A program made the position numbers and the translations under genes. A stretch of DNA of 52,186 nt from an uncultured Lentisphaeria bacterium (GTDB taxonomy: Bacteria > Verrucomicrobiota > Lentisphaeria > Victivallales > UBA1829): positions 1 through 52,186 of the forward strand of contig CASDPB010000008.1 of NCBI GenBank assembly GCA_949282305.1, read 5' to 3'. The notes under the pieces are model-generated. The model saw only the letters and a list, made by a program, of their open reading frames with translations. It was not told where the DNA came from and ran no database searches. Each line of letters opens with the position of its first letter. Positions within the stretch are counted from its first letter, which is position 1. Below, piece by piece: positions 32,447 through 40,523 of this stretch.

Positions 32447-34797
32447 GAAGCTCCATCATATTTGAACTCAAAGGCAATCTGCATGTGGGCGGATTCCGTC
32501 CCTTCATGTGGAAAATTGCCGCCGAAGCCGGACTTTCCGGCTGGATCGCAAATTCCGAACAGGGTGTGCTTTTGCGCCTGGAAGGGGAGGATGAACAGAT
32601 CAGCGAATTCATCCGGAAAATTCCTTCCAGCGTTCCGAATGTGTTCTATATGAAGGAGATTCGTCTTGTCCGGCGCGAACCGTGCGGTCCGCTTGACCTG
32701 CGCAATATCGGTTTCCGCGTGACCGGCGAAGACAACAAGGTGCCGCTGATCAATCCCGACAAAGCGCCCTGTCCGAAATGTGTCGCGGAGGCGGAGGAGC
32801 CCGCATCGCGCCGTTTCGCCTATCCGTTTTCAAGCTGTTTCATCTGCGGTCCCACCTATTCTTTTGCATTGCGCACTCCTTTCATCCGGAAAAATACGTG
32901 CATGACGGCATTCCCGATGTGTGCCGCCTGCAAAAGTGAAAAGAACGACACGCATGACATTCACCATTACGCTTCCGAAACGCTGGCGTGCCCGAAATGC
33001 GGTCCGCAGGTTTTCCTGCTTGACATGTATGGCGAACTGATTGACGATGCGATTCCGATGTGCCGGGCGCAGGAAGGGCTCCACAGGGGAGAGATTCTGG
33101 CGGTTCAGTCCATTTACGGCGGTTTTCTGCTGTGTGCGGACGCATTCAATGCGGATACGGTCAGGCGTCTCCGCAGGAAGAAGAAACTGCCGGATCGTCC
33201 TTTGAGCCTTCTGGCAAGGAATATGGAGGTGATAAAGCGCTATTTTGAGTGTTCACCGGAGGAAGAGCAGCTTCTGACTTCTCCGGTTGCGCCGGTCGTG
33301 ATTTTGAAACGGCGCGCGGAGACGGGAAATCTTCCGCCGCTGCCGGATGTCATTTCGCCGGATACGGATACTCTCGGCGTCGGTCTGCCGCCGTCCCTGC
33401 TGGAAAAACTGTTGTTCGATCACCATGCCGACACCGGCAGCCCCCCCGGTTTCGATTTTCTCGTGACATGCGGCGAGAACCGCCCCGGAAAGGCGGAGTG
33501 CCTGGATATTGATGAAATTTTCAACCGTCTGATGGCGTTTACGGACAAGTTCCTCTGCCATGATCTTAAAACCGGACATGCCTGCCCGGCTTCCATCTGC
33601 ACCGTTCATAAGGGACGCACCCGTCTCTGGCGGCGTTCCCGCGGATATGTTCCGCAGGGAATCCCCTTCAACGGGACGCTTCCGCGCAACGTCGGCGCAT
33701 TCGGCACCGATGTGTTTGCCGCGATCGCTTTCGGGACGGGCAGTGAAATTCTGCCGTCGCAGGGAATCGGAAATCTGGATTCCAGAGAGGCGGCATCCAT
33801 TCTTTCCGAGGTGCTGGAACGGTTCATGTATCTTACCGACCGTGTGCCGGAACTGATTGTCTGTGATATGGACAAGGAATCGTTCAGCGCGCGGGAAGCG
33901 TCGGCTTTTGCCGAAAAGCATTCGCTGCCGCTGGTGACGGTGCAGACACATCACGCACATGCGCTGACCTGCATGGCGGAGCATGGGCTCCGGCACGCGC
34001 TTGCGCTTGTATTTAACGGAGGCGGCTACGGTCCCGACGGAACGGAGTGGGGGGCGGAATGCCTTGAAGCCAGTCTGGACGGATTCTGCCGTTTCGCTTC
34101 CTTCGGCGGGCGCTACCGGCTTGAGGGCAGAGATGCGCAGCCGCGTCCGGCGAAGCTGTTTCTGGAACGCCTGATTGAGTCCGGGCATGAACCGTCTCCG
34201 GCGCTTCTGGAACGTCTTCGTGTGGATCACAGCGAATATGAACTCTGGAAAAAACATTATCTCGAGGCACGTGTCAGCTGCGTCTTTTCCCATGCCGCGG
34301 TCCGGCTGTTCGACGCGGTTTGTGCCGGGATCGGCGCCGCGCCTGATTTCTGCACTTATGACAAGCGCTGTCTTCTGATTTTGAACAAATACGCGGCGCG
34401 CTGTCCTGTCTCTGCGGAGGAGATACCGGAACGGATTCGGAATCTTTTTGTGTTCGACGTCAGGGAGGAGGAGCGTTATTCCGTGATTGACTGGAGCCGG
34501 ACTTTCCTGAATCTGGCGGAAATGGAAGCACCGCGCGAAGACGAGCTTCCCCTGTATGCGAAGGCATTTTACGGCGCGGTGGCGAATGCCGGTCTTGCCA
34601 TGGTCTCCTATGCGTCGCGTTTCTCCCGGGAGCGTGCCGTTGTGCTTTCGGGCAGTCTGTTAATGGACGAAATTCTTTCCGACGCCGCGGAACAGCTTTT
34701 GACGGCGCACGGTTATACCGTTTACCAGCATGAGAAGACGCCTGCCGACGAGTCCGGCGTCTGTACCGGCCAGGCTTATGCGGCGGGGATGACGTGA
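32443..34797 (+). CDS. Divergent HypF-type carbamoyltransferase
   Basis: HypF converts carbamoyl phosphate into the CN ligand of [NiFe] hydrogenases. All four family modules occur over 784 residues. An acylphosphatase-like part has GGFRPF with Arg19. Zinc-finger pairs lie at C110/C113, C132/C135 (SCFICGP), C160/C163 and C183/C186. A YrdC-like domain starts near ILAVQSIYGGFLLC. A Kae1-like domain carries THHAHALTCMAEH (H503, H504, H506). The Kae1 loop, normally FDGTGYG, reads FNGGGYGPDG, so the conserved Asp is Asn525, and the N-terminal VQGVGFRPF is degenerate. It is translationally coupled to hydF (ATGA), an odd partner for a [NiFe] maturase. It may have a new role or still make cyanide for a NiFe enzyme encoded elsewhere. 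Confidence 0.82.
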   Translation: MRSSIIFELKGNLHVGGFRPFMWKIAAEAGLSGWIANSEQGVLLRLEGEDEQISEFIRKIPSSVPNVFYMKEIRLVRREPCGPLDLRNIGFRVTGEDNKVPLINPDKAPCPKCVAEAEEPASRRFAYPFSSCFICGPTYSFALRTPFIRKNTCMTAFPMCAACKSEKNDTHDIHHYASETLACPKCGPQVFLLDMYGELIDDAIPMCRAQEGLHRGEILAVQSIYGGFLLCADAFNADTVRRLRRKKKLPDRPLSLLARNMEVIKRYFECSPEEEQLLTSPVAPVVILKRRAETGNLPPLPDVISPDTDTLGVGLPPSLLEKLLFDHHADTGSPPGFDFLVTCGENRPGKAECLDIDEIFNRLMAFTDKFLCHDLKTGHACPASICTVHKGRTRLWRRSRGYVPQGIPFNGTLPRNVGAFGTDVFAAIAFGTGSEILPSQGIGNLDSREAASILSEVLERFMYLTDRVPELIVCDMDKESFSAREASAFAEKHSLPLVTVQTHHAHALTCMAEHGLRHALALVFNGGGYGPDGTEWGAECLEASLDGFCRFASFGGRYRLEGRDAQPRPAKLFLERLIESGHEPSPALLERLRVDHSEYELWKKHYLEARVSCVFSHAAVRLFDAVCAGIGAAPDFCTYDKRCLLILNKYAARCPVSAEEIPERIRNLFVFDVREEERYSVIDWSRTFLNLAEMEAPREDELPLYAKAFYGAVANAGLAMVSYASRFSRERAVVLSGSLLMDEILSDAAEQLLTAHGYTVYQHEKTPADESGVCTGQAYAAGMT

Positions 34798-34963
34798 CCG
34801 TCACCGGCACGGCGTTCCGTGTCTGTCCGTTAATTCCCGGGTCCCCCCCGGAACTGTCCTGTATTGTCCCTGAATGAGGAATTGAAGACGTCCTGTCCGC
34901 GTTGTTCCGTTGAAAACGTAAATGCAGGAACGGCAAAAAGAGATGAAAAAAATATCTTCCGGG

Positions 34964-34992
34964 TTGTAAAAAATATAATTTTCAACTATAGT
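34964..34992 (+). promoter_or_regulatory. Promoter of the small secreted protein gene
   Basis: TTGTAA (34964-34969), a 17-base spacer and TATAGT (34987-34992) lie 34 bases upstream of the ATG at 35027. The rest of the gap after the hypF-like gene (34798-34963) shows no gene. Confidence 0.6.
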
Positions 34993-35026
34993 AACATATC
35001 TCAGAAATGTTGGAGTACGGGATGAT

Positions 35027-35413
35027 ATGAAATTATGGTTTTTGTCATGGTTCTTGATTTTTTCCGCGAATTGTGGTTTTGCCGCCGTTTATGCCGGCGT
35101 CTCCCCTGACAGTTCCGCTGATTCCGCTGTCTCCATCCGGTCCGGCGGTTTTTTTACCCGAACGGCTTCTTCCCTTCCCGGCGCCTATCTTCCGGATATG
35201 ATTCATTCCGGCAGTCATTCCGGAGCCTTGTCGTTGTTGAGGCGTTTTATCCAGAGCCATTTTTCTTCCTGTTTTTCCGATTCTCCGGCAACGGGTGTTT
35301 TTCTGAAGACATTTCCCCTGCAGTGCGTTGCGGGGAAATTATTTTATCATATTGCGGTACTTTGTCTTTCCCGTTCCTCGTTGACCAGAGCCGGTCCGCG
35401 GATCGTTTTCTGA
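35027..35413 (+). CDS. Small putative secreted protein, unknown
   Basis: A 128-residue frame starting with a good signal peptide (KLWFLSWFLIFSANCGFAAVYA). The mature part is rich in Ser and Phe with two cysteines after the signal and matches no family I know. A GGAG lies about 11 bases ahead of the ATG and a clear promoter lies upstream, which argues for a real gene. Its composition (many Ser and Arg, low Lys and Glu) is less convincing. It is followed after 94 bases by the DUF2062 gene on the same strand. It could be a decayed or spurious frame. Confidence 0.45.
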   Translation: MKLWFLSWFLIFSANCGFAAVYAGVSPDSSADSAVSIRSGGFFTRTASSLPGAYLPDMIHSGSHSGALSLLRRFIQSHFSSCFSDSPATGVFLKTFPLQCVAGKLFYHIAVLCLSRSSLTRAGPRIVF

Positions 35414-35507
35414 GAAAGTTCCGGAGCCTGGAGAGCCGGTTGCGTGATCTCGGGATTTCCGGAAATTTGTTTCACTCAACGGAATCATAAAAACAAGGAA
35501 CGGTCGG

Positions 35508-36035
35508 ATGAAATTGAAGCACTGGTGCAAAAGAAAATGTATTTCTCTGTATATGAAGATTGTCAGAGAAAAAGCCTCGCCGGAATATATTGCGAGGGGG
35601 TGGGCGATTGGAATGTTTTTCGGATGCCTGATTCCTTTCGGCTTTCAGCTGATCTGCTCCATTCCCGCCGCCTTTATTCTGAAGGGAAGCAAAATCGGGG
35701 CGACGGTCGGGACTCTTCTTACGAACCAGGTGACGATTTTCTTTATTTATCCGGTTCAATGCTATGTAGGCAGCCGCATCATGGGAAGCGATTTGACCTA
35801 TTCCGCAATCAAGGACGCTCTGAGCGATGTTCTGAGGCGGCAGGATTACGACTCTCTTTTCGGGCTCGGCTGGGATCTGGTGGAAGCGTTTTTTATCGGC
35901 GGTCTGCTGCTGACAGTCGTCATGACGCCGATCACTTATTATGCCGTGAAAGCCATGGTGATCCGTTATCGCGGGCTCCGGGAGAAGCTGAAGGCAAAGC
36001 GTTTACTGAAATTAAAAGAAATGCAGGACAGATAA
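35508..36035 (+). CDS. DUF2062 membrane protein
   Basis: A 175-residue inner-membrane protein with the DUF2062 core. EYIARGWAIGMFFGCLIPFGFQ is the N-terminal family signature, then a second helix and loop TVGTLLTNQVTIFFIYPVQCYVG, and a long helix FFIGGLLLTVVMTPITYYAVKAM before a basic tail (REKLKAKRLLKLKEM). The function of the family is unknown; relatives often lie near glycosyltransferase or cell-envelope genes. AAGGAA precedes the ATG. The antiporter gene follows after 122 bases. Confidence 0.85.
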   Translation: MKLKHWCKRKCISLYMKIVREKASPEYIARGWAIGMFFGCLIPFGFQLICSIPAAFILKGSKIGATVGTLLTNQVTIFFIYPVQCYVGSRIMGSDLTYSAIKDALSDVLRRQDYDSLFGLGWDLVEAFFIGGLLLTVVMTPITYYAVKAMVIRYRGLREKLKAKRLLKLKEMQDR

Positions 36036-36157
36036 AAACGTTAAAAAACAGGAGGATTGGCAGAGGGGGTCTGGAAAGGAAAATGATTTGGTTGGAACTC
36101 CGGCGCAGCCGGAATGATTTGTGAATTGAACTTTAATGGTAGAAAGATGTTGATGAA

Positions 36158-38287
36158 ATGAATGAAAGTTTGTCTTTGACTGCCCAGATTGCGGTATTGG
36201 TCTTGCAGCTGGGCGTTATTCTCTTTGCCGCACGTTTCTTTGGGGATCTGGCTAAGAAACTGAAAGTGCCTTCCGTGCTCGGAGAATTGATTGCGGGTAT
36301 TATCATCGGGCCTTATCTTCTTGGCGGCATCGGATTCAATCTGCATGGATTCCATAACGGATTGTTTCCGATGGTGGCGGGATCTTCCGTCCCGGTCTCC
36401 ACGCCCCTGTACGGAATTGCGACTCTCGGTTCCATTGTCCTGCTGTTCATGTCCGGACTTGAAACCGATCTGCGCATGTTCTTCAAGTATTCGGTTGTCG
36501 GGAGCGTGGTCGGACTCGGCGGAGTGATTTTCTCCTTTGTTTTCGGCGACGTGATCGGTATGGTTGCCTTGAAGGCCGGCTTCATGGATCCGCGCTGCCT
36601 GTTCCTCGGTATTCTCTGCACCGCCACTTCGGTCGGAATCACGGCACGTATTCTTTCGGAGAAGAAGAGCATTGACTCTCCGGAAGGCGTGACAATTCTC
36701 GCTGCCGCGGTGATCGACGACGTGCTCGGCATTATCTGCCTTGCGATTGTCATGGGCATCGTGACCGTCAGCACTTCCACGGGCGGTCATGTGGACTGGG
36801 CAGGCATCGGCTGGATCGCCGTCAAGAGCTTCGGGATCTGGCTGGGCGTGACTCTGCTGGGACTCGTGCTTGCCCACAAGATTGCGGCGTTCCTGAAGTG
36901 GTTCAAGTCCTCCGCCACGTTTTCCATTCTGGCGCTGGGGCTTGCCCTGCTGCTTGCCGGCGCGTTTGAACAGGCGGGACTTGCCATGATTATCGGCGCC
37001 TATATCATGGGACTGAGTCTTTCCAAAACCGATATTTCCTTTTCCATTCAGTCCAACCTGCATTCGGTCTATAACTTTCTCGTTCCGGTGTTTTTCGTCG
37101 TAATGGGAATGCTGGTTGATATCCGCGTCATGGCGGATTCGGAAGTGCTGACCCTGGGACTGATCTATTCCCTTGCGGCGGTTCTTGCCAAGATCATCGG
37201 ATGTGCGCTGCCGGCTTACTTCCTGAATTTCAACATGCTGGGAGCGCTGCGCATCGGAACCGGCATGATTCCCCGCGGCGAGGTCGCGCTGATCATCGGC
37301 GGAATCGGTGTCACAACGATGATGACGCTCAACGGGGAAAAGGTGCCGATCCTGGATTCCAAATTGTTCGGCGTCGGCATTATCATGACGCTGATTACAA
37401 CGCTGGTCGCTCCTCCGCTGCTTAATGTCATGCTGAGCCTGAAAGGAAAGGGCGTCAAGAAAGAGGTCAAGGATACTTCCACGGTTCATACCGCATTCAC
37501 TCTTCCGTCCGATGTGGTTGCCGACTTTGTTCTTCACGGGGTGATGGAGAACTTCCGCAGGGAAGGCTTCCGGCATTCCGCTCTGGACAAGGAGGCGGGA
37601 ATCATTCATCTGCGCCGTGACGACATGGTGTTTGCCATGACTTTCCATGAGCGGCAGATTGTGTTCGAGTCCAACCCCGACGAGGTACTGCTGATCAAAA
37701 CTGTCATGTATGAGACCTTTGTCGAACTTCATCAGTGCCTGAACAAGCTCAAGGAACTCTCCCGTCCCGAGGAGATCGGGAAACAGCTGTTCGAGGGAAC
37801 GCATATTGACGAGAAGGACATCGGCAAGTATGTCGTTCCGATTGAGCGGGTGATCCTGTCTGACTGCATTGTGACGGATCTGAAGGCGACGACCAAGGAA
37901 GGCGTCATCGAGGAACTCATTGATGTCCTTGACAGGAACAAGCGCATTGCCGACCGTGCCAAATGCCTGACGGCTGTGATGGAGCGTGAGAACACGGTTT
38001 CAACCTGTCTTCCGGGCGGTCTGGCTCTGCCGCATGGCAGAACGGACGGTGTCAATGATCTTGTCTGCGCGATCGGTATCAGAAAAGAAGGTTATGACTT
38101 CGGGGCTTCCGACAAGGGAAAGACCAGAATTTTTGTTCTGAGTCTCTGCCCGAAAGATTCCAATGAGCCCTTCCTTCAGTTCATGTCACAGGTCGCTGCG
38201 GTGCTGAACAGCAAGGAGAACATTGCAAATATCCTGAATGCCGCCAATGCTGGTGACATCCGCAAGATCATGGTGGCGCACAAATAA
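36158..38287 (+). CDS. CPA2-type cation:proton antiporter fused to a PTS EIIA domain
   Basis: A 709-residue protein. Residues about 10-430 form the 12-13 helices of a KefB/NapA-like Na+/H+ exchanger (VPSVLGELIAGIIIGPYLLG; the membrane acidic pair region AAVIDDVLGIICLA; GTGMIPRGEVALIIGG). A linker of about 120 residues follows. A fructose/nitrogen-type EIIA domain covers about 565-709, with the phosphorylatable His626 in GLALPHGRTDGV. EIIA fusions suggest control of ion exchange by PTS phosphorylation or energy state; no other PTS gene is nearby. The gene is followed by a strong terminator. A 587-residue antisense frame across it is a compositional shadow. Confidence 0.92.
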   Translation: MNESLSLTAQIAVLVLQLGVILFAARFFGDLAKKLKVPSVLGELIAGIIIGPYLLGGIGFNLHGFHNGLFPMVAGSSVPVSTPLYGIATLGSIVLLFMSGLETDLRMFFKYSVVGSVVGLGGVIFSFVFGDVIGMVALKAGFMDPRCLFLGILCTATSVGITARILSEKKSIDSPEGVTILAAAVIDDVLGIICLAIVMGIVTVSTSTGGHVDWAGIGWIAVKSFGIWLGVTLLGLVLAHKIAAFLKWFKSSATFSILALGLALLLAGAFEQAGLAMIIGAYIMGLSLSKTDISFSIQSNLHSVYNFLVPVFFVVMGMLVDIRVMADSEVLTLGLIYSLAAVLAKIIGCALPAYFLNFNMLGALRIGTGMIPRGEVALIIGGIGVTTMMTLNGEKVPILDSKLFGVGIIMTLITTLVAPPLLNVMLSLKGKGVKKEVKDTSTVHTAFTLPSDVVADFVLHGVMENFRREGFRHSALDKEAGIIHLRRDDMVFAMTFHERQIVFESNPDEVLLIKTVMYETFVELHQCLNKLKELSRPEEIGKQLFEGTHIDEKDIGKYVVPIERVILSDCIVTDLKATTKEGVIEELIDVLDRNKRIADRAKCLTAVMERENTVSTCLPGGLALPHGRTDGVNDLVCAIGIRKEGYDFGASDKGKTRIFVLSLCPKDSNEPFLQFMSQVAAVLNSKENIANILNAANAGDIRKIMVAHK

Positions 38288-38308
38288 CCGTCATTCCGTG
38301 ATTTCAGA

Positions 38309-38344
38309 CCCGTCGGGAGAATGGAACTTTCCGGCGGGTTTTTT
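38309..38344 (+). terminator. Intrinsic terminator after the antiporter gene
   Basis: CCCGTCGG (38309-38316) pairs with CCGGCGGG (38331-38338) with one wobble, followed by TTTTTT. It begins 22 bases past the stop codon. Confidence 0.92.
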
Positions 38345-38548
38345 GCTGGATAGAATCCTCTGAAAAGGAGTCTGCCTGACATGGTGCCGGGGAGTCGTTT
38401 TTCCGAAGCCGTGTTTCTATACGGGGCGGTGCAGACTCTTTCCTGCCTTGCATTGCGGCGGATGCTGTTTTCCTCGTGAGACTCCATCCCTCTTCCGCTG
38501 TAATATATGATTCCGGCTGTTTTTTTCGGATTTTTTCCTTTTGCCCCC

Positions 38549-38603
38549 TTGTTTTTTTCCGGAAATCATTTATAATTTAATATACGGAATGATTGCGTAT
38601 ATT
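38549..38603 (+). promoter_or_regulatory. Promoter and inverted repeat upstream of the LacI-type gene
   Basis: TTGTTT (38549-38554), a 16-base spacer and perfect TATAAT (38571-38576) form the promoter. Immediately after it AATATACG (38579-38586) and CGTATATT (38596-38603) form a perfect inverted repeat with a nine-base gap. It spans the transcription start, a likely operator for self-control by the LacI-type protein. The stretch 38345-38548 between terminator and promoter holds nothing I can name. Confidence 0.6.
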
Positions 38604-38634
38604 TAAGTGCTGAAGGATGAAAGGAAATAAGAGG

Positions 38635-39693
38635 ATGAGTCGTCCATGTTCTCTGAAAGATATTGCGCAGGAGTGCGGAGTCTCCGTGTCTACGGTGTCG
38701 CAAATCTTGAAGAACAGTCCCAGGGACTACAGTTCGGAGCAGACCCGCGCGAAAGTGCGGGAGACTGCGCGGAAACTGGGATACCGGAGGAATTACGGCT
38801 ACCGCCTGATGCGCGGGCAGAAGACCATGACGGTGGCGATCATGGCGTCAATGGAGCACATGCGCTCGGAAGAACATGTCTCGAAACTTGTGATTGAGCT
38901 GATGTCCTGCTTCGACCATCACGGCTATGCCTCCTACTTCAATACCTTTGTATATGACGCGCAGGAGAATCTGAACAAGGTGCGCGACCTGCTGGCGCGC
39001 GGAGTGGAGTGTTTTGTCGCCGTGGGTGCTCCGGTCGGTCATAAGGAGCTGGAGCGGGAAATCGAGGGGCAGGGCGGTTATCTTATCAGCACGAGCCGTG
39101 AATTCCGCAACCATATTTTCATGAGCGATCTGTCCGCCTCGCGGAGCATTGCGCGCTATCTTTATGGCAGGGCGGGGGAGGACTTCTGCTTTTTCCCCTG
39201 TTCCGACCCTCCGCAGGGACGTTTTGCGGCGTTGGAAGAGGTCTTCGGAGATTTATTGCGGGAAGAGCTCCTGCGCCGTCATACCTGCCGCTGCACCAGT
39301 TACAAGGAGTGCGGGGGCAATTACCCGGACTTCGCTTTCCGGGAGGGGTATGCCGCGACGGAGAGGGCATGCGGCATGAATCCGCGTCTGCGTGGATTTT
39401 TTTATGAGAACGACGCATTCGCATTGGGGGGAATCGCGTATCTGATGCAGAGCGGCAGACAGATCGGACGGGATGTCTGGGTGGCGGGTTACAACAATGA
39501 CTCCGCGGTTCGCAATGCACCTTATCCGGTATCGTCTGCGGATCATGACTGGGAACGCCACGCGCCGCTTTTTGTGGAAAAGGCTCTGAAGAGTGAGCCG
39601 TGCCGGATGATCCTGGATACGACCGCGCACATTCGGGAATACATCCCCGGAACGAACCGGATTCATGAAATAGATTTTGTTTCGTCGGAGTAA
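38635..39693 (+). CDS. LacI-family transcriptional regulator
   Basis: A 352-residue regulator. The N-terminal DNA-binding domain starts SLKDIAQECGVSVSTVSQIL with hinge RETARKLGYRRNYGYRLMRG. A periplasmic-binding-protein-like effector domain follows (VAIMASMEHMRSEEH; FYENDAFALGGIAYLMQSG; VWVAGYNNDSAV). I start at the ATG at 38635, nine bases after AAAGGA; ATG 38617 is also in frame but its AAGG is too close. It leads an operon with a pseudopilin gene (39 bases on) and a secreted beta-helix protein (a further 23 bases), so it probably senses a sugar linked to that protein and represses the whole set through the repeat at 38579-38603. Confidence 0.92.
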   Translation: MSRPCSLKDIAQECGVSVSTVSQILKNSPRDYSSEQTRAKVRETARKLGYRRNYGYRLMRGQKTMTVAIMASMEHMRSEEHVSKLVIELMSCFDHHGYASYFNTFVYDAQENLNKVRDLLARGVECFVAVGAPVGHKELEREIEGQGGYLISTSREFRNHIFMSDLSASRSIARYLYGRAGEDFCFFPCSDPPQGRFAALEEVFGDLLREELLRRHTCRCTSYKECGGNYPDFAFREGYAATERACGMNPRLRGFFYENDAFALGGIAYLMQSGRQIGRDVWVAGYNNDSAVRNAPYPVSSADHDWERHAPLFVEKALKSEPCRMILDTTAHIREYIPGTNRIHEIDFVSSE

Positions 39694-39732
39694 GAATATG
39701 AATCATCGGAATAAATCAGGAGAAACAGAAGA

Positions 39733-40500
39733 ATGAGAAGACGTTATTTTACATTGATAGAGCTTCTTGTCGTGATTGCAGTCATCGCGGTTCTTGCCGC
39801 CATGCTTCTGCCGGCGTTGAACAAGGCGCGGATGAAAGCCAATGCGGTCTCCTGCATGAACAATTTGAAGACCATCGGGACATTCACGCAGTTTTACGGA
39901 AACGACTACAGCGAATATATCCTTCCGCACTCCTTGAGCGATGCGGGTTCTCCGCTTCCTGAAGACAGTATTGTTTCCGGCGGGAACAACTCAGCCAAAA
40001 CAGCGTTTTTCTGGGTCGCCAACGCCCTCGGCTACATCAAATTCTATCATAAGAAAGGCGATACGGAAGTGACTGGAACGGCAAAGACTTTTTTCTGTGC
40101 GGCGATGCCTCTGAAAAAGCCTCTGAGAAATTATCTTCACTGGGGAAACAGCAGTTACGCGCTCAATCGCGGAGTCTTGTACAGCAATCCCGGTGCGGCA
40201 AGTGCTGATCCCAAAACCTGGAGCCGTTTCAAGGATGTCAGGAATCCTTCTGTGAAATGGTATGTCTGCGACAGCGCAAATAACAGTTATGAGCTTGCGG
40301 CTCTTCAGTTGTTTCCGCTCAGCTACAACGCAACGCAAAATGGTGCTGTGCCGTGGGACTGGCACAGAGGGACGGTCAACATGCTTCACATTGCGGGGAA
40401 TGTCTCCGCTTACAGAGCGACTTATTCCCGGAACAACCGCCTTTCCCATCTCAGTGCCAATTATTACGACGGACAGAAGGTCGCCTGGCTCGCAAAATAA
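39733..40500 (+). CDS. Prepilin-like (pseudopilin) protein
   Basis: A 255-residue protein with a very short leader (MRRRY) before FTLIELLVVIAVIAVLAAML, whose Glu10 is at the +5 position, followed by LPALNKARMKA. The residue before the cleavage point is Tyr, not the canonical Gly. The head domain has NNLKTIGTFTQFYGNDYSEYI and, near the end, a WHRGTVNMLHIAGNVSAYR segment typical of the pseudopilins abundant in Lentisphaerota and Planctomycetes. AGGAG precedes the start. It lies between a LacI regulator and a beta-helix protein, the same arrangement as the pseudopilin at 23191 beside its AraC regulator and DUF4091 protein. Transport to the envelope is expected; its role is unknown. Confidence 0.88.
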   Translation: MRRRYFTLIELLVVIAVIAVLAAMLLPALNKARMKANAVSCMNNLKTIGTFTQFYGNDYSEYILPHSLSDAGSPLPEDSIVSGGNNSAKTAFFWVANALGYIKFYHKKGDTEVTGTAKTFFCAAMPLKKPLRNYLHWGNSSYALNRGVLYSNPGAASADPKTWSRFKDVRNPSVKWYVCDSANNSYELAALQLFPLSYNATQNGAVPWDWHRGTVNMLHIAGNVSAYRATYSRNNRLSHLSANYYDGQKVAWLAK

Positions 40501-40523
40501 AGAAACAGAACGGAGAGTTCCTG

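Noticed and set aside
36041-37804. 587-residue open frame on the minus strand
   Set aside because: It lies wholly opposite the antiporter gene, is rich in His, Gln, Asp and Arg with no domain, and mirrors the codon pattern of the real gene.
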